The notes: generated from the sequence alone by a model not told the origin. A stretch of DNA of 22,914 nucleotides from an uncultured Flavobacteriales bacterium (GCA_913059105.1 CAJXRL010000011.1:1-22914), one strand, 5' to 3'; shown: positions 1 through 7,886, counted from the first letter of the stretch. Translations and numbers: made by a program.

Positions 1-14
1 TGTATAAGAGACAG
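1..14. other. Tn5/Nextera adapter remnant at contig edge
   Basis: The first 14 bases, TGTATAAGAGACAG, are identical to the inner 14 bases of the 19-bp Tn5 mosaic end used in Nextera tagmentation libraries. The SusC reading frame is sound up to the next base and would only continue through these bases by chance. I read them as untrimmed library adapter. The genomic sequence therefore starts at about position 15, which was a tagmentation point. Confidence 0.93.
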
Positions 15-1273
15 GTACTTGATAAGTTTTCACTGTTATTTATTTGAGCTAAAGGATTTATAATATCACTTACTTCTTCTAGGTAAGAGTAGTTCCCATC
101 TGCTGTTTTCACTGGCTCAGTTGGAAAGGCATTAATTGTATTATACAAAACTGAACCAATTCCATTTTCGGGAAGTGCCCGTCTCTTTTCACGGGTATAT
201 AAAATAACTGAATTCAACGTAAACTTTTCATTCAGTTGATTCCCGAGATTTAAACGAGCATTGTACCGCTCAAAATTAGATTTATCTCCTCCAACAATCC
301 CGTCCTGCGTAAAGTAAGATGCCCCTGCAGAATAAGTTGATTTTTTATTTCCTCCTAAGACAGAAAAGTTATAATTTTGCATTAATGCTGTTTGAAAAAC
401 CTCATCTTGCCAATCAGTTCCTTCACCCAACGCTGTATTAGTAAATGGCAAAGGATCCCCAGAAGAACCAAAGGTTTCGTTCTTAAGAACTGCATACTCT
501 GTTGCATTTAACAAATCTAAACGTCTTGCTGTATTTTGAACACCCATGTAGGAACTAAATTCAACTCGAGGAGGAGAGTTTATAGAACCTTTCTTTGTTT
601 CAATAATAATTACCCCATTTGCCGCTCTAACGCCGTAAATACCTGCAGTCGCATCTTTCAACACGTTAATCGATGCAATGTCAGAAGGATTTAAAGCATT
701 CAATCCCTCCGAATCGTAAACAACTCCATCCACTAGTATGAGAGGATCATTATCTCCAAAAGTAGAAAGGCCTCTAATTCTTATACTTGACCCGCCACCA
801 GGAGAACCAGAATTCGTATTAATTGCAACACCAGAAACTTGACCTTGTAGCGCCTGATCAACTCTAGGCACCTTTAACTTTTCCACATCTTCGCCACCAA
901 CTTGGCTAGTGGCCCCAGTCAATGTTTTCTTAGTGGAAGTTCCATATCCAACAACAACTACCTCGTCAATATTAGTGGTAGCTTCCTTTAATTCAATATC
1001 AATTTTTTTTCGTCCAGCAACAGCAATGTTTTGCGTACTGTATCCTAAGTAGGAAAATTGTAAAATAGCAGTATTTACGTCAGCTATTTTTATACTGTAG
1101 TTTCCATCCAAATCCGTAGCAACTCCATTGGTAGTGCCTTTTTCAACAACGCTAACGCCCGGAATAGTAAGTCCATCTTCACCCTTAATTTGTCCAGTAA
1201 TTGTACCTCTTTGAGCAAAGACGTTACTCCCTAGAAAGGCAATCGTTGCAATAAATAACAAATATTTCATCAT
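15..1273 (-). CDS. SusC/RagA-type TonB-dependent receptor, N-terminal part
   Basis: Outer-membrane active importer for oligosaccharides, normally paired with a SusD lipoprotein. The frame opens with ATG-ATG at 1273 and stays open for 419 codons to the left edge, so about 40 percent of a usual 1000-residue SusC is visible. In order: a signal peptide (residues 1-20, ending NVFA before QRG), a carboxypeptidase-regulatory-like domain (about 23-97, GQIKGEDG and DLDGNYS), a TonB-box-like stretch EVVVVGYGT (104-112), and a plug domain with IRIRGLSTFGDNDPLILVDG (164-183). The SusC-family signature VLKDATAGIYGVRAANGVI lies at about 204-222, followed by the first barrel strands. It is divergent from the Nudix regulator. 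Its position beside glucanases suggests laminari-oligosaccharides as substrate; this is inference, because SusC sequence alone does not give specificity. A susD gene is expected just beyond the left edge. Confidence 0.95.
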
Positions 1274-1420
1274 AATTATTTGATTTTAAAAGGTTCAGGA
1301 CACAAGCAGCATGCTTTTGGTTATTTTTACCATAACAATGATAGCAACTTTATTTTAAAAAAAAACAATTTTTCAAAATAAATGTTGGATTAAAATAAAA
1401 AAAACTCACTTAATGTAGGA

Positions 1421-1431
1421 CTTACAATAAG
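1421..1431. promoter_or_regulatory. Candidate operator 1 (CTTACAATAAG)
   Basis: A perfect palindrome with 4-bp arms, CTTA-CAA-TAAG, between the divergent susC and Nudix-regulator genes. Read on the minus strand it is CTTATTGTAAG, nearly identical to the copies at 1483-1493 and 2380-2390. Its centre is 62 bp from that of the 1483 copy, close to six helical turns. I infer a binding site for the adjacent Nudix regulator; no binding data are available. Confidence 0.5.
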
Positions 1432-1482
1432 CATCGTCAACTACCGCAAGCCCGTACACATCTACTTTACAACGAATTAAAA

Positions 1483-1493
1483 TTTATTGTAAA
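1483..1493. promoter_or_regulatory. Candidate operator 2 (TTTATTGTAAA)
   Basis: Palindrome TTTA-TTG-TAAA; with flanking bases the arms extend to AATTTA and TAAATT (1481-1495). The central TTG is also the -33 element of the putative promoter of the Nudix regulator, so a bound protein would block RNA polymerase. This suggests autoregulation. The 11-mer TTATTGTAAAT recurs exactly at 2381-2391. Confidence 0.5.
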
Positions 1494-1515
1494 TTAATTT
1501 AGATTCTTATCTTCG
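1487..1515 (+). promoter_or_regulatory. Putative Bacteroidota-type promoter of the Nudix regulator
   Basis: TTG at 1487-1489, an 18-nt spacer, then TATCTTCG at 1508-1515, one mismatch from the Bacteroidota -7 consensus TAnnTTTG. Transcription would start near 1520 and give a leader of about 26 nt before the ATG at 1546. The spacing is plausible for this phylum; the call rests on consensus matching by eye. Confidence 0.45.
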
Positions 1516-1545
1516 CCAGATTAAACCAAAAGAGAAAAATTATCT

Positions 1546-2298
1546 ATGCACAATAAAAGATCTTCTTCTACGGAAGATATAATAGGTCATCAATTTGGAG
1601 CTTTCTATAAAATTCCAATTGACAAATTTTTTCAATTTGCTCTATCTGTTGACTGTGTCATTTTAGGGTACCACGAAAATGGTCTAAAATTATTAGTAAT
1701 TGAAAGAGGCACTGAACCTCATAAAGGAAAAAAGGCACTACCCGGTGATTTAGTTTACCCAACAGAGGATATGGAATTGGCTGCCAGCAGAGTATTGAAA
1801 GACTTAACAGGTTTAGAAGAAGTTTTTTTGACACAATCTAAATCTTATGGCCAGGTTGACAGACATCCTATAGGTAGAGTTGTCACCGTTGGGTATTATT
1901 CATTAATAAATGTTGACCAATATCAGCCATTAGCTAATTCGTGGGCAGCAAATGTTGTTTGGGTAGATGTAAATGAACTACCAGAACTGGCTTTTGATCA
2001 CAATAAGATAGTTAATGAAGTTCTTTCTACCCTTCGCGAAAGAGTTAGATTGCAACCTATTGGATTTGAGCTACTTCCAAGAAAATTCACATTAGGTCAA
2101 TTGCAGGAACTGTATGAGGCTATCTTGAACACCAAATTCGATAAGGCCAATTTTAGAAAAAAAATATTGAGCATGAATTTATTGAAAGACACCAAGGAAC
2201 TTCAAAAAGAAGTTTCTCATCGTCCGGCAAAACTTTTCTCGTTTGATAAAAAAGCATATGAAAGTCTTCGTAAGAAAGGCTTTAGCTTTGAAATGTAA
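1546..2298 (+). CDS. Nudix-related transcriptional regulator (NrtR/AraR type)
   Basis: 250 residues with a Nudix fold at about 33-150 and a C-terminal winged-helix DNA-binding domain at about 171-250 (LPRKFTLGQLQELYEAIL, then NFRKKILSMNLL). This is the layout of NrtR and of the Bacteroides arabinose regulator AraR. The Nudix box (about 67-90) is degenerate. The signature glycine is D68, and the REUxEExGU core reads R82-V-L-K-D-L-T-G-L90, so the glutamates that hold the catalytic metal are missing. The domain is therefore expected to sense a ligand, perhaps a sugar or sugar phosphate, without hydrolysing it. The gene sits between the divergent susC and the glucan/Entner-Doudoroff operon, and repeated palindromes occur in both flanking promoter regions, so it is probably the local regulator. 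Its effector cannot be told from the sequence. Confidence 0.85.
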   Translation: MHNKRSSSTEDIIGHQFGAFYKIPIDKFFQFALSVDCVILGYHENGLKLLVIERGTEPHKGKKALPGDLVYPTEDMELAASRVLKDLTGLEEVFLTQSKSYGQVDRHPIGRVVTVGYYSLINVDQYQPLANSWAANVVWVDVNELPELAFDHNKIVNEVLSTLRERVRLQPIGFELLPRKFTLGQLQELYEAILNTKFDKANFRKKILSMNLLKDTKELQKEVSHRPAKLFSFDKKAYESLRKKGFSFEM

Positions 2299-2376
2299 AT
2301 CTCTATAAATAGGTGCCAAGAGTAATCTAGTTTATTTTATTGACTTGTAAAAGATGAGCATTTTCATCAATTCGAA

Positions 2377-2405
2377 ACACTTATTGTAAATATTACTTTA
2401 AGTGT
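2377..2405. promoter_or_regulatory. Candidate double operator upstream of zwf
   Basis: Two inverted 13-mers face each other: ACACTTATTGTAA (2377-2389) on the plus strand and ACACTTAAAGTAA (2405-2393) on the minus strand, 11 of 13 bases the same. The outer arms ACACTTA and TAAGTGT are perfect complements separated by 15 nt. The left half contains CTTATTGTAAA (2380-2390), the motif also found at 1421 and 1483. The pair fills the space between the -33 and -7 elements of the putative zwf promoter, a classic place for a repressor site. Assignment to the Nudix regulator is inference. Confidence 0.55.
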
Positions 2406-2415
2406 CTTATATTTG
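2384..2415 (+). promoter_or_regulatory. Putative promoter of the zwf-to-phosphorylase operon
   Basis: TTG at 2384-2386, a 21-nt spacer and a perfect TAnnTTTG match, TATATTTG, at 2408-2415. A start site about 4-7 nt downstream falls at 2419-2422, essentially on the ATG of zwf, so the mRNA would be leaderless or nearly so. The box also overlaps the alternative upstream TTG start of zwf at 2413, which argues against that start. Confidence 0.6.
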
Positions 2416-2421
2416 TTTCTG

Positions 2422-3924
2422 ATGAAAAACTTTGCCTCAGAATTAAAAACTCATTTCGACCTTGTCATTTTTGGTGGAGATGGAGATTTGTCTTTTAGAA
2501 AAATTTACCCTGCGCTATATTATAGATTACTTGAAAATCAGATCAGCACGGACGATCGAATTTTAGCATTAGCTAGAAATCAACAAACGAATAAGGAATT
2601 TCGAGCTACTTTAAAAGCAGAATTAGGCAAGCATATAGAAAGTCTTGACGATAAAATTGCAGACGATTTATTATCAATGGTCACTTATTATAGTGTTGAT
2701 ATCAATAATTCGAAGGACGCTGTCCATATTCGAAAGTATTTTCAAAATTCGGAAGATAGGATACGTGCGTTTTATTTAGCGACTCCCGCTAGTATTTTTG
2801 GTCAAATTTCATCTTTTTTAGGTGACCTTGGTTTAATTAACGACAACTCGCGAGTGGTTTTAGAAAAACCATTGGGCACAGATTTAAAAAGTTCTGAAGA
2901 AATAAATATTAAGGTTGCTGAATATTTTAAAGAGAAACAGATCTATAGAATCGATCACTATTTAGGGAAGGAGACTGTTCAGAATTTAATGGTTTTACGT
3001 TTTGCAAACAACATCTTTGAACGTTCGTGGAATGCCCAAGAAATTGATAACATACAAATTACAGTTGCAGAATCTTTAGGTGTTGGCACTCGAGGGGACT
3101 TCTACGATAAGTACGGAGCGTTAAAAGACATGGTACAAAACCATTTGTTACAACTGCTTTGCTTGATTGCCATGGAGCCTCCGGTCACCTTAGATGCTGA
3201 CGAAGTTAGAGATGAGAAGTTAAAGGTTTTAAAAGCATTGAGACCTTTTACCAAAGAAACAATTACTACAGATACCGTTCGAGGGCAATATACTAGAGGA
3301 AAAACGAAAGAAGGACATTTAGCTTCTTATTTGGAAGATATTAACAAGTACGATTCTGGAACAGAAACCTTTGTAGCACTAAAAACATATATCGACAATT
3401 GGCGGTGGGGTGGCGTTCCAATTTATTTGAGAACAGGTAAAAGAATGCCAAATCGGTATTCAGAAATTGTGATCAATTTTAAGCACGTTCCTCACAACAT
3501 ATTTCCTGAAAAAAAGGACATTGACAATAATAAATTGACAATTCGTTTACAGCCAGAGGAGAGGATTGAACTACAACAAATGGTAAAAATCCCGGGACCA
3601 GGTGGTTACCGTTACAAACCATTTTCTCTTGAATTGGACTATGCAGACCACTTTGATGATCGTTTTCCTGATGCTTACGAACGGCTGTTAATGGATGTGG
3701 TAAGAGGAAATCAAACACTTTTTATGAGAAGAGATGAAGTAAAGGCATCTTGGGAGTGGATTGAGTCAATTTTACGAAATTGGAAATCAGAGAAAGTTCC
3801 AAATATATTGTACGAAGCTGGAACCAAGGGGCCTGGAGATATAGTAATGAATGATTCAACATCTTGGATTAAATCAAGGCATGTATTTAAAGCGCAAGAA
3901 AAAAGAAAATCAGATGAAGACTAG
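2422..3924 (+). CDS. zwf: Glucose-6-phosphate 1-dehydrogenase
   Basis: Oxidises glucose 6-phosphate to 6-phosphogluconolactone with NAD(P)+; first step of the Entner-Doudoroff and oxidative pentose phosphate routes, in the cytoplasm. 500 residues, the usual family length. The dinucleotide-binding loop is G18-G-D-G-D-L23, the substrate-binding signature is RIDHYLGKE (176-184), and the catalytic histidine is probably H241 in DMVQNHLLQ. I chose ATG 2422 over the in-frame TTG at 2413 because the latter lies inside the putative -7 promoter box and adds only three residues. It is the first gene of the ten-gene run; its last 11 bases overlap pgl. Cofactor preference is not evident by eye. Confidence 0.95.
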   Translation: MKNFASELKTHFDLVIFGGDGDLSFRKIYPALYYRLLENQISTDDRILALARNQQTNKEFRATLKAELGKHIESLDDKIADDLLSMVTYYSVDINNSKDAVHIRKYFQNSEDRIRAFYLATPASIFGQISSFLGDLGLINDNSRVVLEKPLGTDLKSSEEINIKVAEYFKEKQIYRIDHYLGKETVQNLMVLRFANNIFERSWNAQEIDNIQITVAESLGVGTRGDFYDKYGALKDMVQNHLLQLLCLIAMEPPVTLDADEVRDEKLKVLKALRPFTKETITTDTVRGQYTRGKTKEGHLASYLEDINKYDSGTETFVALKTYIDNWRWGGVPIYLRTGKRMPNRYSEIVINFKHVPHNIFPEKKDIDNNKLTIRLQPEERIELQQMVKIPGPGGYRYKPFSLELDYADHFDDRFPDAYERLLMDVVRGNQTLFMRRDEVKASWEWIESILRNWKSEKVPNILYEAGTKGPGDIVMNDSTSWIKSRHVFKAQEKRKSDED

Positions 3925-4588
3925 AAAAGAAGTCGAAATAGAGCTGTCTAGCTCGATTTGTTCAAAGTTGAAAAATGCTATTGCCAAAAAAGGCTCTGCT
4001 AGTCTGCTAATTTCGGGTGGCTCTACACCAGTGCAATTATTTAAAGAACTGTCCAATGGTAATATTGATTGGTCAAAAGTAAATGTAATACCGGTAGATG
4101 AGCGCTTTCTGCCAAACGAACACCCAGATCAAAACGGTACGTTAATTAAAAAGCACTTATTAATTAATAAAGCTTCAACTGCTAATTTTTGTCCTTTAAT
4201 TCTTAATTCAACAGATGCCGAGATAAATTTAAACGCAGTAAAAAAATCGATTAAAGCGATTCTTCGACCTTTCACTGTTGTTATTTTGGGAATGGGAGCT
4301 GATGGCCACACCGCTTCTCTTTTCCCCTGTTCTAAAGAATTAGAGTACGGATTAGATTTAAGTAACAATGACGATTTGATCATCACAAACCCTACAACTG
4401 CTAATTATCAGCGTATTTCCTTCACAAGAAAAGCGCTTTTGAATACTGATAATTTATTCATTCACTGCTATGGAGATGAAAAAAAACAACTGTTAGATAC
4501 TTTAGATTTAAACTCAGAAAAGACATATCCTATTAAGGCGTTTATTGCGCAAAACAATATTAAACCAGAATTATTCTGGAGCAAATAA
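3914..4588 (+). CDS. pgl: 6-phosphogluconolactonase
   Basis: Hydrolyses 6-phosphogluconolactone to 6-phosphogluconate in the cytoplasm. 224 residues from the ATG at 3914, typical for the DevB/SOL family. Visible motifs: ISGGSTPVQLFKEL near the N terminus, the family stretch VIPVDERFLP, and the signature G126-M-G-A-D-G-H-T-A-S-L-F-P, where D130 and H132 belong to the active site. An upstream in-frame start at 3851 would add 21 residues read from the end of zwf and give no better alignment, so the overlapping start is preferred. The 11-nt overlap with zwf suggests translational coupling. Confidence 0.93.
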   Translation: MKTRKEVEIELSSSICSKLKNAIAKKGSASLLISGGSTPVQLFKELSNGNIDWSKVNVIPVDERFLPNEHPDQNGTLIKKHLLINKASTANFCPLILNSTDAEINLNAVKKSIKAILRPFTVVILGMGADGHTASLFPCSKELEYGLDLSNNDDLIITNPTTANYQRISFTRKALLNTDNLFIHCYGDEKKQLLDTLDLNSEKTYPIKAFIAQNNIKPELFWSK

Positions 4589-4592
4589 GACT

Positions 4593-6395
4593 ATGAATAA
4601 AACCATAATAGAAATAACCCAACGAATAATAAAACGATCTGAGGCTTCGAGAAAAAGTTACTTGGACTTGATGCACCTCGTTCATAAAAATAATGTGAAT
4701 AGAGCTGACTTGGCTTGCGGAAATCTAGCACATGCATTTGCTGCTTGCGCTGACGATGAGAAAGTAGATTTAAGTGCTGAAGTAAAATCGAATTTAGCAA
4801 TTATTACGGCATACAATGATATGCTAAGTGCTCATAAAACCTATGAAGACTATCCACCAAAACTAAAAGCTGCGGCTAAAAAATATGGTGGTGTCGCTCA
4901 AGTTGCTTCAGGAGTTCCTGCTATGTGCGATGGAGTGACTCAAGGACAAGCAGGCATGGAACTTTCTTTGTTCAGCAGAGATGTAATTGCGCTTTCAACT
5001 GCCATTGGAATGTCTCATCAAATGTTTGATGGCGGATTATGTTTAGGTATTTGCGATAAAATTGTTCCTGGAATGATGATTGGAGCGCTTAGATTTGGTA
5101 ATCTACCATTTGTTTTCGTTCCAGGAGGCCCAATGGAATCTGGAATTACAAATGATGAAAAAGCTCAGTTCAGGATAGATTATGCAGATGGAAAGATTGG
5201 AAGAGCAGAGTTACTAAAGGCAGAATCTGCTTCCTATCACTCTGCAGGAACATGTACCTTCTATGGCACAGCTAATAGCAATCAGATGCTCATGGAAATT
5301 ATGGGTGTCCACTTACCGGGAGCCTCTTTCGTCACGCCTGGAACTGAATTAAGAGAAAAATTAAACGAGTATGCAGTAAAGAGGCTACTTGAAATTACGC
5401 CTCAAAAAGAAAATTACACTCCTCTTTATGAAATAATTAGTCCGGAAACTATTGTAAACGCATTAGTTGGTTTAGTGGCTACCGGAGGAAGCACAAACCT
5501 TACCATCCATATTATAGCAATTGCGAAAAGCGCAGGAATAATCGTGAATTGGGATGATTTTAACGATGTTTCTGAGGTAGTTCCATCAATTACTAAAGTA
5601 TATCCTAACGGAACAGCAGACATTAATCACTTTCAAGCTAGTGGTGGCATGGGTTTCCTAATGAAAACCTTAAAAGATGGAGGGTTTTTAAATGATAATG
5701 TAAAAACCAACATGGGTCCGGGATTAGATGCATATTTCAAAGAACCGTTTATAGAAAATGGTGAAATTCAATGGAGGCCAGTTCCCGAAAATTCATTAGA
5801 TGAAAATATTTTACGTCCAGTTTCTAATCCTTTTGAACCAACAGGCGGACTGAAAGTCTTAAAAGGCAATCTTGGGCGGTCCGTTATCAAAATTTCTGCT
5901 GTAAAGCCTGAGAATAGATATGTGAAAGCTTTGGCCGTTGTATTTGAAGATCAAGACGACGTTATTGAAGCCTTTAAAAGAAAAGAGTTGAATAAAGATG
6001 TGGTAGTGGTTGTAAAGAACCAAGGAGCGCATAGCATCGGCATGCCTGAACTTCATAAACTTACTCCAACGTTGAGTTTACTTCAATTTGCTGGTCATAA
6101 AGTTGCCTTAGTAACGGACGGAAGAATGTCAGGAGCTTCGGGAAAAGTTCCTGCAGCAATACACTTAAGTCCTGAAGCGGCAAAAGGCGGAATGATTGCC
6201 AAACTGGAAACTGGAGATCTGATTGAGTTGGACGCTGAAAATGGCACATTAAACTGCCTGAATATAGAAGAAGTTGAAAAGCGGGAAACAAAAAGCTCAT
6301 TCGAAAATCCATCATTCGGAGTTGGTCGAGAATTATTTAATCAATTAAAAACCTTAGTGAGCGAAAGTGAAGAAGGAGCTTCTTTTATAATTTAA
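4593..6395 (+). CDS. edd: Phosphogluconate dehydratase
   Basis: Dehydrates 6-phosphogluconate to 2-keto-3-deoxy-6-phosphogluconate, the committed step of the Entner-Doudoroff pathway. 600 residues from ATG 4593, and collinear with E. coli Edd as I recall it. The cysteines that ligate its iron-sulfur cluster are at C154 (LGICDK) and C221 (GTCTFYGTAN), the same numbers as in E. coli. Other conserved blocks are ACGNLAHAFAAC (41-52), PAMCDGVTQGQ (109-119) and, towards the C terminus, VTDGRMSGASGKVP. The Edd-specific N terminus and the close E. coli match separate it from dihydroxy-acid dehydratase (IlvD). The start at 4593 lies 4 nt after pgl; a longer start at 4545 would run back into pgl and is unlikely. 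Confidence 0.95.
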   Translation: MNKTIIEITQRIIKRSEASRKSYLDLMHLVHKNNVNRADLACGNLAHAFAACADDEKVDLSAEVKSNLAIITAYNDMLSAHKTYEDYPPKLKAAAKKYGGVAQVASGVPAMCDGVTQGQAGMELSLFSRDVIALSTAIGMSHQMFDGGLCLGICDKIVPGMMIGALRFGNLPFVFVPGGPMESGITNDEKAQFRIDYADGKIGRAELLKAESASYHSAGTCTFYGTANSNQMLMEIMGVHLPGASFVTPGTELREKLNEYAVKRLLEITPQKENYTPLYEIISPETIVNALVGLVATGGSTNLTIHIIAIAKSAGIIVNWDDFNDVSEVVPSITKVYPNGTADINHFQASGGMGFLMKTLKDGGFLNDNVKTNMGPGLDAYFKEPFIENGEIQWRPVPENSLDENILRPVSNPFEPTGGLKVLKGNLGRSVIKISAVKPENRYVKALAVVFEDQDDVIEAFKRKELNKDVVVVVKNQGAHSIGMPELHKLTPTLSLLQFAGHKVALVTDGRMSGASGKVPAAIHLSPEAAKGGMIAKLETGDLIELDAENGTLNCLNIEEVEKRETKSSFENPSFGVGRELFNQLKTLVSESEEGASFII

Positions 6396-6398
6396 AAA

Positions 6399-6977
6399 AT
6401 GGGAAATCAATCAATACATAAAATTCTAAAAAATAACCCGCTAGTTCCGGTTGTTACTTTTCAGAAGGAGGACAGTCCAGAAGCATTTATGGATTATTTA
6501 ATTCAGCGCAATGTTTTTTGTATCGAGATTACCTTGCGAACTGAATATGGGCTAAAAGCGATTGAATTGTTGAAAAATAAATTCAGTGACACGATTCAAG
6601 TAGGTGCGGGAACAGTTATTAATCCTTCTCAAGTAGATCAACTAAAGTCAATAGGCGCAGACTTTATAGTGAGTCCTGGGTTAACTGTTGATTTATTTGA
6701 ATGTATGATGAAATCTGAAGTCCCTTTTCTTCCCGGGGTTGCTACTCCAAGTGAAATAATACAAGCGCAAGAGTTAGGTCTAAAATACCTCAAGTTTTTC
6801 CCCGCTAATTTATACGGGGGAGTTGGTGCATTGAAGATGTTTGGAGGGCTTTTTCCAACTATTAAATTTTGTCCTACAGGAGGAATATCAGAAGAAACAA
6901 GTCAAGAATACCTGGCACTCAACAACGTAGTTGCGGTAGGCGGTTCTTGGTTTCAAAAAAACTATAACACAAAATAA
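6399..6977 (+). CDS. eda: KDPG aldolase (2-dehydro-3-deoxy-phosphogluconate aldolase)
   Basis: Cleaves 2-keto-3-deoxy-6-phosphogluconate to pyruvate and glyceraldehyde 3-phosphate, completing the Entner-Doudoroff branch. 192 residues, a little shorter than E. coli Eda (213) but with all key parts. E43 in the EITLRT motif is the general acid/base, GAGTV (69-73) and FLPGVATPSE (110-119) are conserved barrel loops, and K132 in LKFFPA forms the Schiff base. CPTGGIS near the C terminus is the phosphate-binding loop. It starts 3 nt after edd and ends 2 nt before the kinase gene. Edd directly upstream, with no alternative acid dehydratase or KDG kinase nearby, argues for phosphogluconate rather than uronate catabolism. 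Confidence 0.95.
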   Translation: MGNQSIHKILKNNPLVPVVTFQKEDSPEAFMDYLIQRNVFCIEITLRTEYGLKAIELLKNKFSDTIQVGAGTVINPSQVDQLKSIGADFIVSPGLTVDLFECMMKSEVPFLPGVATPSEIIQAQELGLKYLKFFPANLYGGVGALKMFGGLFPTIKFCPTGGISEETSQEYLALNNVVAVGGSWFQKNYNTK

Positions 6978-6979
6978 GG

Positions 6980-7885
6980 ATGATAGCAATAGCGGAAAGC
7001 GGCTCAACTAAATGTGAATGGGTCATTTTAAACGATGAAGGTTTAGTCGAAAGCAATTTTAAAACACAAGGTTTTAATCCAGATTTTCATAATACTGAAT
7101 ATGTGGCAAGTACACTAAGTAAATGTGTTGATTTATTTGCCTCAAAAGATAAAATAAATAACGTGTACTTCTACGGTGCAAGCTGTTCTAGTGCAATGCT
7201 AAAGCTGCGAATTGTTGAAGGCTTGCAACAAGTATTCAGAAATGCAGACATTGTTGTGGATCACGATCTTTTAGCTGCGGCATATTCTTTATACGATGGA
7301 GAACCAATAATTAATTGCATTATTGGAACTGGATCGAATTCATGTTATTTTGATGGAGAAAATTTAACCGAAAAAATTCCAGCGTTAGGTTTCATAATGG
7401 GAGATGAAGCAGGTGGAGGATATTTTGGAAAACAACTTTTATCCGATTATTTCTATAAAAAATTACCCCTAACTATTCAAGAAGATTTTGAAGCTACCTA
7501 CCACTTGACGTGGGGAGAGGCAAGAGAAAAAATTTATGGGAATATCCATGCCAACGTATATTTAGCATCCTTCATGCCTTTTATTGCTAAACATAGTCAA
7601 GAGCAATACATGGTTGATTTGTTGAGTCAAGGTTTTGCCAAATTTATAGAGATTCATGTAGGCTGTTTTTCAGAAAACGAATCAAAAAAAGTTGGTTTTG
7701 TTGGTAGCATCGCATTTATTTTCAAGGACATTCTAATAGAAGAATTAAAAAAACAAGGATACGAAGCCGGTAAAATAATAAAGAGCCCAATTAATGAATT
7801 GGTGAATTATCATCGAAATTACTTAAATGTGTTATCGAATGCCGAGGGCAAAAAAGTAGGGAATACTCAAAGAACCGAATCATAA
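6980..7885 (+). CDS. BadF/BadG/BcrA-type sugar kinase, probable glucokinase or GlcNAc kinase
   Basis: 301-residue kinase of the acetate-kinase/hsp70/actin fold. The phosphate-1 loop is AESGSTKCEW (5-14), D96 in VDHDLLAAAYSL is the likely catalytic base, phosphate-2 is IIGTGSNSCYF (114-124), the conserved MGDEAGGGYFG lies at 140-150, and the adenosine loop is VGFVGSIAF (238-246). Bacteroidota homologues are usually labelled N-acetylglucosamine kinase. Here it lies between eda and a glucanase in an operon that needs glucose 6-phosphate, so ATP-dependent phosphorylation of free glucose is the simplest role; this comes from context, not from specificity residues. No signal peptide, so cytoplasmic. 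Its start is 2 nt after the eda stop. Confidence 0.8.
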   Translation: MIAIAESGSTKCEWVILNDEGLVESNFKTQGFNPDFHNTEYVASTLSKCVDLFASKDKINNVYFYGASCSSAMLKLRIVEGLQQVFRNADIVVDHDLLAAAYSLYDGEPIINCIIGTGSNSCYFDGENLTEKIPALGFIMGDEAGGGYFGKQLLSDYFYKKLPLTIQEDFEATYHLTWGEAREKIYGNIHANVYLASFMPFIAKHSQEQYMVDLLSQGFAKFIEIHVGCFSENESKKVGFVGSIAFIFKDILIEELKKQGYEAGKIIKSPINELVNYHRNYLNVLSNAEGKKVGNTQRTES

Positions 7886-7886
7886 C

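Noticed and set aside
1345..1376. Promoter for susC (TTG, 21-nt spacer, TAAAGTTG on the minus strand)
   Set aside because: The -7 box has a mismatch in the conserved TTTG and the region is a poly-A/T tract; too weak to list.
2353..2368. Inverted repeat GATGA-N6-TCATC upstream of zwf
   Set aside because: Five-base arms with no further copies near the other promoters; likely chance.
2413..2421. TTG start for zwf giving three more residues (MFL)
   Set aside because: It lies inside the predicted -7 promoter box, and an ATG follows at 2422 with a normal N terminus.
3851..3913. ATG start for pgl 63 nt further upstream
   Set aside because: The extra 21 residues are read from the end of zwf in another frame and show no family similarity; ATG 3914 gives the usual length.
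4545..4592. Upstream start for edd
   Set aside because: It lies within pgl; ATG 4593 matches E. coli Edd so exactly that the cluster cysteines keep the same numbers (C154, C221).
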